From DATFMH01 sp035267045 (lineage in GTDB: Bacteria; Bacteroidota; Rhodothermia; Balneolales; DATFMH01), in NCBI GenBank assembly GCA_035267045.1, contig DATFMH010000213.1:1-13580 (forward strand): a stretch of DNA of 13,580 nt, given 5' to 3'. Below, in pieces: positions 6,645 through 13,580 of the stretch. A program made the position numbers and the translations under genes. The notes beneath the pieces are model-generated. The model made no database searches. It was not told the DNA's origin and saw only the letters and a program-made list of their open reading frames with translations. Every line of letters starts with the position of its first letter. Within the stretch, counting starts at the first letter, position 1.

Positions 6645-7700
6645 ATGGGAAGGTCATTATTAATAATTTGTACGGGGATGATTATTGTTTTTGGTTTACT
6701 GGAGATGAATATTCAAAAAAAGCAACTGCAAACCATACAAAGGAGCGCATTTTATGCCAATGAATTACAAGCACGGAATCTGGCAAATGCGGCTATTGAT
6801 ATCACAATTGCAAAGTTAGAAGCGGATCCGGCTTTTCGGAACAATTCGAGTCCATGGCAGGTAACGCTCGATAAAGGCATAGCAAGTGTTTTGATAGAAG
6901 ATGTGAATACAGACACATTGAAACTGACATCACAAGCATCACTGGATGGCCAAAATACAAAAGTGATTGCATGGTTAAAACAATATCAAAAATCGTCTAT
7001 TCCTAATATTATGGCTGCTTTTGGTATTTATAATAACAATTTTAGTTATACGGGTAACGGAACATACGCAATTAATGGATATGATAACGATAATCCTGAT
7101 GATTCAACAAATGCATTACCGGGTATGATTGTGCCTGATGAAACATCCAGGGACGTTGTATTAGCAGATAAAAATAAGGATAATATATATGGGACCGGTG
7201 GAACCCCCAGCATTGATGTAAACGATTTGGATTTCACAACATATACTGATTTAATCAATGAACTGGCCGATAATCCCTTAACAAAATTTATACCAAGTGG
7301 TAATTATAAAGGGACACTAGGTTCAGAAAAAAATCCAGGTGTTTTTTTTATTGATAGTTATGTTAAACTTGCTGGTGGTTTATCTGAAGGTTATGGTATA
7401 ATGATCGTTAGATCAAGTGGGGATCTTGATTTGAGCGGTGCCCTGGATATCAATGGTAATTTTATTTTTCACGGGTTAGTAATATTTGAAGACGGTTGGA
7501 AATTTGGGGGCGCCGGTACTCCACTTATTGATGGAGCTGTACTGGTAGGATCAGATAATCCGGATCATTATATCGATATAAATATAACCGGAACTGTCGA
7601 CATTAATTATAACAGCAAAAGTGTGGGATATGCAAGATTAGCAGCCGATCGAATATTAAAACCGGGTGCTGTATTTAAAATTATGAAGGTGTACGAATAA
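6645..7700 (+). CDS. PilX-like minor pilin with large beta-rich domain
   Basis: A 351-residue protein whose N-terminus MGRSLLIICTGMIIVFGLL forms a membrane helix. A long amphipathic helix follows, with A.ELQARNLANAAIDITIAKL, which fits the PilX N-terminal pattern (R..A...A..A). The rest is an extracytoplasmic domain with repeated short Gly/Asp-rich beta segments (GVFFIDSYVKLAGG, GDLDLSGALDINGNF, FHGLVIF, IDGAVLV). This arrangement recalls the beta-solenoid domains attached to PilX N-terminal proteins in other phyla. An acidic loop DKNKDNIYG (from residue 175) resembles a calcium-binding loop. There is no canonical prepilin cleavage motif. AGGGGGG precedes the start. It could serve as a tip adhesin or as the GspK-like largest minor subunit; the precise role is inference. 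Confidence 0.65.
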   Translation: MGRSLLIICTGMIIVFGLLEMNIQKKQLQTIQRSAFYANELQARNLANAAIDITIAKLEADPAFRNNSSPWQVTLDKGIASVLIEDVNTDTLKLTSQASLDGQNTKVIAWLKQYQKSSIPNIMAAFGIYNNNFSYTGNGTYAINGYDNDNPDDSTNALPGMIVPDETSRDVVLADKNKDNIYGTGGTPSIDVNDLDFTTYTDLINELADNPLTKFIPSGNYKGTLGSEKNPGVFFIDSYVKLAGGLSEGYGIMIVRSSGDLDLSGALDINGNFIFHGLVIFEDGWKFGGAGTPLIDGAVLVGSDNPDHYIDINITGTVDINYNSKSVGYARLAADRILKPGAVFKIMKVYE

Positions 7701-7716
7701 AGACTGATAGAGCCGG

Positions 7717-7732
7717 CAGAACAATTGTTCTG
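7717..7732. promoter_or_regulatory. 16-base perfect palindrome between the minor pilin block and pilT
   Basis: The sequence cagaacaattgttctg is a perfect palindrome lying in the 96-base gap between the PilX-like gene and pilT. Such a site can bind a dimeric regulator, and the gap is large enough to hold an internal promoter. I see no well-formed promoter boxes beside it, and the function is unknown. Confidence 0.3.
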
Positions 7733-7796
7733 ATTACAACATTGGGTTAATGAGTATGATTTACAATAGGGGATAAATAGATACACAAGGAGAGTT

Positions 7797-9038
7797 ATGT
7801 CTATTCAATCTGAGATATTAAGTGTACACGATTTGATCGAACCAATGATAGCAAAGTTACCAAAAACTATCAGCGGATTAGAATTGCATCAAGGAATTGG
7901 TCAAATCATTGAGAATGAAAAAGAAGATGTCAGAATACGATTGCGCGAGATTCTTGATAGTTATTTGCTGGAAATGGCAAATCTGGAAGCATCTGACATT
8001 GATTTAGGGGGCCCAGGCTGCCATGGAAAAATCTGGTATCGAATATATGGTGTGAAAGAACCGGTTATAAATGGTGATCATTATCAATTAATGGAAACGA
8101 ATTTTCTTCTCCATAATTTATTGATGCCACAGCAGAGAGCGATTCTATTAAAAAACAGGAATCTGGATTTCTCGTATACGATTAACGAATTTTCGGAAAA
8201 TGCCCAGCGCTTTCGTGCTGATATGTATTTCGATCTCTCACACCTTGCATTAAATATGCGACGCATAGATAATATTATTCGACCATTTAAAGATTTACGT
8301 TTGCACAACGAAGTAGCCAGGGCATTGAGTCTAAAGTATTATAAGTATGGAATGAGCCTGGTTACCGGCATTACAGGTTCCGGTAAATCTTCAACACTTG
8401 ATACTATTATAGATGCCAATAACCGTACTGTCGATTCTCATATTGTTATTATCGCATCACCCGTGGAATTAATACACACACCAATTCGATCCATAATCAG
8501 GCATCGTGAAGTTGGTCGTGATGTTCCTTCATTTAAAGAGGGGGCGGTGCAGTCACTTCGTCAGGATCCCGATATCATAATGATTGGTGAATTACGTGAT
8601 CCGGAGACAATAATGACGGCCTTGGAGATTACGGATTCAGGTCACAAAACTTTTAGCACACTACATACTTCCTCAGCTATTGAGAGTATAGAAAGGATAC
8701 TTGGCGAGGTACCGGTGGCTGAACAAAATCGGGTTCGAAATCGCCTGGCCGATGTACTTACCTGTGTAATAAGTCAGAAATTAGTACAAAGCCTGGATGG
8801 AAAAAGGGTATTGGCTAAAGAAGTGTTGTTAACAACAACATCAGTAAAAGCAGCAATACGCAATAATAATATTGGAGAAATCTACCAAATGTTGATGGAA
8901 GGTAGTAGTACGGGTATGCATACATTGGAACAAGATTTGAAAAGATTGTATGAAGAAGGGAAGATATCCAGAGAAGAAGCTATGAATCACGCTAATAATA
9001 AAAAGCGTTTGCAGGATCTTTTAAGTTATGTTCAATAA
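7797..9038 (+). CDS. pilT: PilT-like retraction ATPase with degenerate Asp box
   Basis: The motor domain follows the PilT pattern: Walker A GITGSGKSS (191-199), REVGRD, Walker B DIIMIGE (259-265), the His box GHKTFSTLHT (282-291), and a C-terminal AAIRNNNIGEIYQ segment matching the AIRNLIRE region of PilT. There is no tetracysteine zinc site, which also separates it from PilB. In canonical PilT the Asp box reads IEDPIE; here it reads IIASPVE, with A220 and S221 in place of the acidic pair. That may impair hydrolysis or change cooperation with other subunits. The protein (413 residues) has an N-terminal extension compared with typical PilT of about 350. An AAGGAG sequence precedes the ATG. It likely powers filament disassembly or regulates PilB; activity cannot be judged from sequence. 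Confidence 0.88.
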   Translation: MSIQSEILSVHDLIEPMIAKLPKTISGLELHQGIGQIIENEKEDVRIRLREILDSYLLEMANLEASDIDLGGPGCHGKIWYRIYGVKEPVINGDHYQLMETNFLLHNLLMPQQRAILLKNRNLDFSYTINEFSENAQRFRADMYFDLSHLALNMRRIDNIIRPFKDLRLHNEVARALSLKYYKYGMSLVTGITGSGKSSTLDTIIDANNRTVDSHIVIIASPVELIHTPIRSIIRHREVGRDVPSFKEGAVQSLRQDPDIIMIGELRDPETIMTALEITDSGHKTFSTLHTSSAIESIERILGEVPVAEQNRVRNRLADVLTCVISQKLVQSLDGKRVLAKEVLLTTTSVKAAIRNNNIGEIYQMLMEGSSTGMHTLEQDLKRLYEEGKISREEAMNHANNKKRLQDLLSYVQ

Positions 9039-9043
9039 AAAGT

Positions 9044-9050
9044 AAAGGGG
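9044..9050 (+). promoter_or_regulatory. Ribosome binding site supporting a TTG start
   Basis: AAAGGGG lies seven bases before the TTG at 9058. No ATG occurs in frame near the start, and the PilM-like domain begins immediately after the TTG, so this site decides the start codon. Confidence 0.65.
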
Positions 9051-9057
9051 TGCTGTT

Positions 9058-10698
9058 TTGAAAAATAATGTATTTGTTGGGTTGGCTCTGGACGGAGAAG
9101 TAATTAGAGTCGCTAAAATAAAAAAAGAACACAAAAAACTGAAATTACTTCAACTGGATCGAGTCACATTAGTTGATTCTGAAAGTATATATAAGAATGA
9201 ATCTAATTCAGAAGAAAAAAGATCGGACTCAATATTTGGTTTTGAAGAAAATGGCTCAGGCAAAAAAAGTTATAAAAATGGTAAAGAAGTCATTAAAGAG
9301 ACCGATTTATTGACTTTGACCAATGATCCGGAAATGACGGAAATACAAAATAATGAGACACTTGTTTATAATCTTTTGTCAAATATAAACAGAAAAAAAG
9401 TAGTGCTGGGAGCAAATATACCGGCTGGTTCCACCCTTTTTCAAATAATGCGTGATCAAAATTATCAAAACCTGAAAAAGAAAGAATTAGAGAAAGCAAT
9501 TAATACAAGTCTTGAATCGGTATATGGTGCTGAAGATTCCGATCATTTATATCGATATGAAAAGCGTAAAGATGGTGCTTTGGTCATAGCATCTACGGAT
9601 TCCAAACTAACTATGTTAGATTTAATAGATCAGGGACAGGCTTATTATTCGGGTAAAGTTTTTATTAATGAAATATTACCTGAAGAATCGGCCATGGTTG
9701 GGCTGGTCAAGACTAATTACGAGTTAAAAGAATTGGAGATGACCGGGATTATAATCATGGGAAGCAGATCAATGCGATTGGTATTTCTTCGTGGTAATGA
9801 TATCTGGGCGATACCACCTGTTATTAATAAAGGTAGCAATTCACCACAAATCATGAACACCATATTTAGTAAAATTCTATGGCAAATTGATACTGGAGAG
9901 ATTCCTAATATTGATCGATTGATTCTTGTAAATAATGTGCTTGGAGATCGTGCTGTTACGTATTTAAGAGAAAATTTCCCGGATATAAAAATTGATGATT
10001 TCATATTTGATGAGAAGAAATTTGAAATTGATTCAAATATGAAAGAGGCAATAGCACCATTTACAACTGCCATAGGAATGGCATGGGCTGCAGCAGGATA
10101 TACATCGAATTATTTTAAGGATTATTCCTTCTTGCCCAAACATGTTAAAGAACGACAAAAAGTATTAAAACTTAGATGGCATGGTCTATTGTTATTGTTG
10201 TTAATAGCTATGAGTCCGGTGATTTTAAATAACAGGTATCAAATACATAAGGGTGCTATCAATAATCTGCGAACCGAACTTTCCAGAACAAAAGCATTGG
10301 TTAGCGATCTAAGTCCGATTGTTTTTAAATCGAATCAATTTTCGGAAAAATTGGATGAGATAAATAATAGATTGAACGAGATTTCTGATCTTAGCTTGGG
10401 CTCGGGCGACTGGAGTAAAATTCTAACCTTACTGAACAATGGCTTCAAAAATATTAATAGTTGTTGGATAACCAATATGAGATCTGTTAAATCTGGTATC
10501 ATTCTTCAGGGGTTCAGTCTGTACAGGGATCGTATACCACATATCGCAAATGTATTTAAAAATTCGGAACTACAAAAAGTTTCCGTATCAAAAATAAGAA
10601 AAACAATAGCATACAAGTTTACTATTTATATAAGAACAAAAAATAGTAATAAATCGGATGTATCAACAATAAAAGAGATAGCTACAAAAGCAAAATAA
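9058..10698 (+). CDS. pilM: PilM-PilN fusion (GspL-like) inner-membrane assembly protein
   Basis: A 546-residue protein combining two components that are separate genes in most type IV pilus systems. Residues 1 to about 360 are a cytoplasmic PilM-like domain of the actin-like fold (VFVGLALDGEVIRVAKI at the start). It carries a charged, probably disordered insert near 45-95. FLPKHVKERQKVLKLRW precedes a single membrane helix at about 376-391, followed by a coiled-coil and small periplasmic domain as in PilN. The order cytoplasmic actin-like domain, helix, periplasmic ferredoxin-like domain is also that of GspL in type II secretion. It begins with TTG, preceded by AAAGGGG. It would connect the PilB/PilT motors to the PilO-PilP protein encoded next. 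Domain assignment rests on architecture and gene order; sequence similarity to classical PilM is weak by eye. Confidence 0.75.
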   Translation: MKNNVFVGLALDGEVIRVAKIKKEHKKLKLLQLDRVTLVDSESIYKNESNSEEKRSDSIFGFEENGSGKKSYKNGKEVIKETDLLTLTNDPEMTEIQNNETLVYNLLSNINRKKVVLGANIPAGSTLFQIMRDQNYQNLKKKELEKAINTSLESVYGAEDSDHLYRYEKRKDGALVIASTDSKLTMLDLIDQGQAYYSGKVFINEILPEESAMVGLVKTNYELKELEMTGIIIMGSRSMRLVFLRGNDIWAIPPVINKGSNSPQIMNTIFSKILWQIDTGEIPNIDRLILVNNVLGDRAVTYLRENFPDIKIDDFIFDEKKFEIDSNMKEAIAPFTTAIGMAWAAAGYTSNYFKDYSFLPKHVKERQKVLKLRWHGLLLLLLIAMSPVILNNRYQIHKGAINNLRTELSRTKALVSDLSPIVFKSNQFSEKLDEINNRLNEISDLSLGSGDWSKILTLLNNGFKNINSCWITNMRSVKSGIILQGFSLYRDRIPHIANVFKNSELQKVSVSKIRKTIAYKFTIYIRTKNSNKSDVSTIKEIATKAK

Positions 10699-10759
10699 TT
10701 GATTGAAGTATCATCAGTTGGGTAAGAGAGGTTAAATCTAAGCATGGGGGAAATGTAAA

Positions 10760-11605
10760 ATGTCATATGCCATACGAAATTCTATAATATTGTTAGTAGT
10801 CATGGTTGCTATTAACGTAGTTGGATGGGGTTATTTATACTTAACGCAAATAACAAGTATAAATAAATTGCAAGATGATTTGATGGTTGAAAATAAGATA
10901 CTGGTCAATTATCAGGCTATCGCAAATAAATACGATCATACCTATAAAGAGTATAAAAAAGCAGATAAAAAGCTTAATAATTTTAATAAGATACTGCCAC
11001 CACCGTTAGATGCTGACGACGTTTATGGTTTTTTGAGCAGTACCAGTACGGATAAAGCTTATACAGAAATAAATTTTACACTTATGGATTCAACTATCCA
11101 TGATAATTATGGGGTTATCAGAGTTGGAATCAATGGCAAAGGTTATTATGGATATTTATATAATTTATTGAATTCCATAGAAAACAGCCGGCCGATAAAC
11201 AAAGTTGATAAACTTATCATTGAGCCGGTGACAAACGGAGGGGATAATAAAGTCCATTTTACCTTCGAATTGAATAGCTATTACAATAGAGATTTAAAAT
11301 TTAATAATACTTCACTAACGTTTAATAAAAATTATAGTGAGGACACTTTTAATCCATTTTATCCTTTGCTCCACTCTATAGAACCAAATACAAAAAATTT
11401 ACCAAACATCGATGATAGCAGGTTAATAAGTGTTAGTAAAGATGTTGCTTACCTGGTAGATCAAAATGGTAAAATTAAAAGCTTAAAAGTTGGAGATGAA
11501 GTTTATTTGGGGTCCATTCAATCAATAGATATGGAAAATAAAACGGCTACCTTTTATTTAAATAAGGGTGGAATAATCGATAAAATCACGTTGGAGGTTC
11601 AATAA
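10760..11605 (+). CDS. pilO: PilO-PilP-like fusion, inner-membrane to secretin connector
   Basis: A 281-residue protein with one N-terminal membrane helix (about residues 7-28), a Lys/Asn-rich coiled coil (about 30-75), the LPPP turn, and a PilO-like periplasmic domain with the G.Y..L...L..IE.SRPI pattern. After a proline- and asparagine-rich linker (about 190-215) comes a C-terminal beta domain, ending VDQNGKIKSLKVGDEVYLGS..SID. This resembles the PilP/GspC homology region that contacts the secretin. PilP is usually a separate lipoprotein; here the function seems attached to PilO. The TAA stop overlaps the ATG of the secretin gene by one base (TAATG), implying translational coupling. GGGGGAAA precedes the start. 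The PilO part is fairly secure from context; the PilP part is inferred from fold-like pattern and position. Confidence 0.72.
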   Translation: MSYAIRNSIILLVVMVAINVVGWGYLYLTQITSINKLQDDLMVENKILVNYQAIANKYDHTYKEYKKADKKLNNFNKILPPPLDADDVYGFLSSTSTDKAYTEINFTLMDSTIHDNYGVIRVGINGKGYYGYLYNLLNSIENSRPINKVDKLIIEPVTNGGDNKVHFTFELNSYYNRDLKFNNTSLTFNKNYSEDTFNPFYPLLHSIEPNTKNLPNIDDSRLISVSKDVAYLVDQNGKIKSLKVGDEVYLGSIQSIDMENKTATFYLNKGGIIDKITLEVQ

Positions 11606-12822
11606 TGAAAAGTCGTAGACTATATAATATTCGTTTATTTTTATTGATTATTCTTATTCAGGGGGTAATGGGGATATTTGTAACGAGGGTATTCGCACAA
11701 GACAATACGGATCAGCCTGTCAGAGAATATACCAATCCTGACGAAATTATAACTCTGAGTAAGAATATGACATTTACACAGGCAGTAGATATTCTGAATA
11801 CTTTTGCACAAAAATTTGCACATAAGTTTATTTATAATCATTCAGATGCTACCGGACCTTTAGGAGTTAGTTTACCATCGATGTATTGGAAAGAAGCATT
11901 AAAATACATAGCTAAATTGAATAATCTTCAGATAGTTGAACATCCTGATTATTATGAAATCACTAAAACTCCTGAAAATCTGGTAGCTGAAAGTAAAAAA
12001 GAGGAACCCCCACTTGCAACTACAAAGACCCGGGGAGTAATTATTTCAGCTACTTTTTTTGAAGGTAACAAAGAAGTATTACGGGAACTGGGTATTGACT
12101 GGCAGACCCTGCACAACGGTATAGTTAATATCGATATTAATCAAAAAGCGGCACAAAATGTATCACAGCAACTATTTGGTGGCAGTATAAACATCCCGGA
12201 ATTAGGGCATACAGGGGTCGAAGTTAATGCCTTATTTAATACGTTTGAAGCCAGTAACCTGGGTGAAGTTCTTGCAAAACCTTCAATTAAGGTATTGGAC
12301 GGGCAGGAAGGGCATATACAGGTTGGCCAGGATTTTTCGATCAAACAACGTGATTTTGCCGGTAATGTCATTGATCGATTTTTCAGTGTTGGTACAATTC
12401 TTACTGTAACCCCACACATTATCAAACAAAATGATACTACCTTCATTTACATGCAAATACATGCAGAACGTTCTACCGCACAACCTGACCCTATAAGCAC
12501 TATTGTCAATAAACAGACAGCAGAGTCAGATATAACCATGTTGAGTGGAGAGTCTACGGTTATCGCCGGATTATATAACACTGAAACCCTTAATCTTCGC
12601 AAAGGTATCCCATTTTTGAAAGATTTACCGCCGTGGTTCTTTGGATTACGCTATTTATTCGGTTATACATCAAAGCAGTATAAACAACGAGAACTGGTCG
12701 TTTTGATAAAAGCTGAATTGGAACCGAGTATACCGGATCGTATGAAAAAATCATTTAAATCGACTCCGGAAATGCTTAAAGAGGCACGACAAAAAATGAG
12801 AACCGAATCAGGCGGAGAATGA
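11605..12822 (+). CDS. pilQ: PilQ/GspD-family outer-membrane secretin
   Basis: The outer-membrane pore of the system. A signal peptide (MKSRRLYNIRLFLLIILIQG...VFA|Q, cut after about residue 31) is followed by an STN-like domain (about 50-118), a charged linker, and a secretin core (about 142-375). The core carries SATFFEG, VNALFNTFEASNLG, TVTPHI and LSGESTVIAGL. In place of the usual VPxLGxIPxLGxLF gate motif it reads IPFLKDLPPWFFGLRYLFG (335-353), with an aromatic-rich insertion. At 405 residues it is short for a secretin and lacks the multiple N1-type repeats and AMIN domains seen in larger PilQ proteins. It is the last gene of the operon, translationally coupled to the PilO-PilP fusion (TAATG), and is followed by a bidirectional terminator. 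It is a close paralog of the truncated gene at the window start. Confidence 0.92.
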   Translation: MKSRRLYNIRLFLLIILIQGVMGIFVTRVFAQDNTDQPVREYTNPDEIITLSKNMTFTQAVDILNTFAQKFAHKFIYNHSDATGPLGVSLPSMYWKEALKYIAKLNNLQIVEHPDYYEITKTPENLVAESKKEEPPLATTKTRGVIISATFFEGNKEVLRELGIDWQTLHNGIVNIDINQKAAQNVSQQLFGGSINIPELGHTGVEVNALFNTFEASNLGEVLAKPSIKVLDGQEGHIQVGQDFSIKQRDFAGNVIDRFFSVGTILTVTPHIIKQNDTTFIYMQIHAERSTAQPDPISTIVNKQTAESDITMLSGESTVIAGLYNTETLNLRKGIPFLKDLPPWFFGLRYLFGYTSKQYKQRELVVLIKAELEPSIPDRMKKSFKSTPEMLKEARQKMRTESGGE

Positions 12823-12882
12823 ATACACTAAAAGTGTAGTTCTTCCATTTTGATTGTATAGCATATGTTGAGGGGGGAGAGA

Positions 12883-12919
12883 AAAAGACCCGTTTCCTTA
12901 TAAATGGAACGGGTCTTTT
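12883..12919. terminator. Bidirectional intrinsic terminator between pilQ and ettA
   Basis: A 14-base-pair stem with one G-U pair (12883-12896 with 12906-12919) closes on a nine-base loop. It is bordered by an A-run on the left and a T-run on the right, so it can terminate both the pil operon and the convergent ettA transcript. Confidence 0.88.
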
Positions 12920-12955
12920 AAATTATCAGTACACAGTAAACCAAGTAATATCTTA

Positions 12956-13580
12956 TTAGTCCCTTGTAAGCTTTTTATATTGTAAACGGTGCGGTTGATC
13001 TTCATCAATACCCAGTCGTTCCTTACGATTCGATTCATATTCCTGAAAATTACCCTCGAACCAGTAAACCTGGCTATTACCCTCAAATGCAAGTATATGT
13101 GTAGCAATTCGATCAAGAAACCATCGATCGTGGGAGATTATGACAGCACAACCGGCATATTGTAATATAGCTTCCTCCAGTGCTCGCAGGGTATTTACAT
13201 CCAGATCGTTTGTCGGTTCATCGAGCAGGAGAAGGTTTGAACTTTCCTTTAACATTTTAGCAAGATGTACGCGGTTCCGTTCGCCACCCGATAATTCTGT
13301 TACTTTCTTTTGTTGATCACTTCCACTGAAGTTAAAACGGGCAACATAAGCACGGGAATTAACTTCTTTATTCCCTAATGTTATGAGATCTGATCCTCCT
13401 GATATTTCTTCCCAAATTGAGTTTTCAGGATTTAAAGGACGGTTTTGATCTACATAACCAAGCTTGACGGTTTCTCCAATGGTAAATTGGCCCGAATCAG
13501 ATTTCTCTTCTCCGGTAATCATTTTAAATAAGGTCGTTTTACCAGCTCCGTTTGGCCCGATAACTCCCACTATGCCCCCG
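12956..13580 (-). CDS. ettA: EttA, energy-dependent translational throttle ABC-F protein (C-terminal part)
   Basis: The C-terminal ABC domain of EttA, a cytoplasmic ABC-F ATPase that binds the ribosomal E site and gates elongation according to energy state. The frame stays open to the window edge (GGIVGVIGPNG), so the GTG near 13570 is internal and the protein continues outside. Visible motifs are Walker A GPNGAGKTT, the Q-loop region YVDQ, NSRAYVARFNFSG, the signature LSGGERNRVHLAKML, Walker B LLLLDEPTNDLD and the switch VISHDRWFLDR. The C-terminal WFEGNFQEYE..RKERLG followed by QPHR is characteristic of EttA among ABC-F members. It is convergent with the pil operon and functionally unrelated; it marks the operon boundary. 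Confidence 0.95.
   Translation of the reverse strand, partial: GGIVGVIGPNGAGKTTLFKMITGEEKSDSGQFTIGETVKLGYVDQNRPLNPENSIWEEISGGSDLITLGNKEVNSRAYVARFNFSGSDQQKKVTELSGGERNRVHLAKMLKESSNLLLLDEPTNDLDVNTLRALEEAILQYAGCAVIISHDRWFLDRIATHILAFEGNSQVYWFEGNFQEYESNRKERLGIDEDQPHRLQYKKLTRD

Noticed and set aside
9717..10073. 118-residue minus-strand open frame inside the PilM-PilN gene
   Set aside because: It lies wholly within a convincing coding region, has no recognisable domain, and I see no separate promoter or ribosome binding context to support it.
13568..13570. GTG near 13570 as the start of ettA
   Set aside because: It lies inside the conserved GIVGVIGPNG strand just before Walker A; the frame continues beyond the window.

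Overview
The window is one AT-rich bacterial locus. It carries a nearly complete type IV filament (type IV pilus / type II secretion-like) operon on the + strand, bounded by two intrinsic terminators. Shine-Dalgarno sequences (GGAGGT, AAGGAG, AGGGG) precede most genes, which argues against Bacteroidota proper. The pilin-like start MGQQQLLL, the fused assembly genes and the EttA sequence suggest a lineage of the wider FCB group (Marinimicrobia-, Calditrichota- or Ignavibacteria-like). That placement is inference from memory of similar proteins, not a search.

Layout. (1) 1-981: the 3' part of a PilQ-type secretin gene, cut by the window edge, followed by a strong terminator at 1058-1093. (2) 982-1649: a 668-base gene-free stretch holding that terminator, a pair of 15-base inverted repeats (983-997 and 1284-1298, a possible MITE-like element) and an extremely AT-rich block that probably contains the promoter of the next operon. 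(3) 1650-12822: ten co-directional genes: a major pilin-like protein, PilC, PilB, three minor-pilin-like proteins (PilV-, PilW- and PilX-like), a PilT-like ATPase, a PilM-PilN fusion, a PilO-PilP-like fusion, and a second full-length secretin that is a close paralog of the first. (4) 12883-12919: a bidirectional terminator between the operon and the convergent ettA gene. (5) 12956-13580, minus strand: the C-terminal half of EttA.

Inferred working. PilB powers assembly of pilin subunits on the PilC platform. The PilM-PilN and PilO-PilP fusions form the inner-membrane alignment complex and connect to the secretin pore in the outer membrane. The PilT-like ATPase would drive retraction, but its Asp box is degenerate. 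The PilV-, PilW- and PilX-like proteins would form the tip or initiation complex.

The most unusual feature is that all four pilin-like proteins lack the canonical prepilin signal (a basic leader, then G/A|F with Glu at position 5), and no prepilin peptidase gene is present in the window. This may be a variant type IV filament built from essentially leaderless pilins. The duplicated secretin suggests that a second, paralogous operon lies just upstream of the window.
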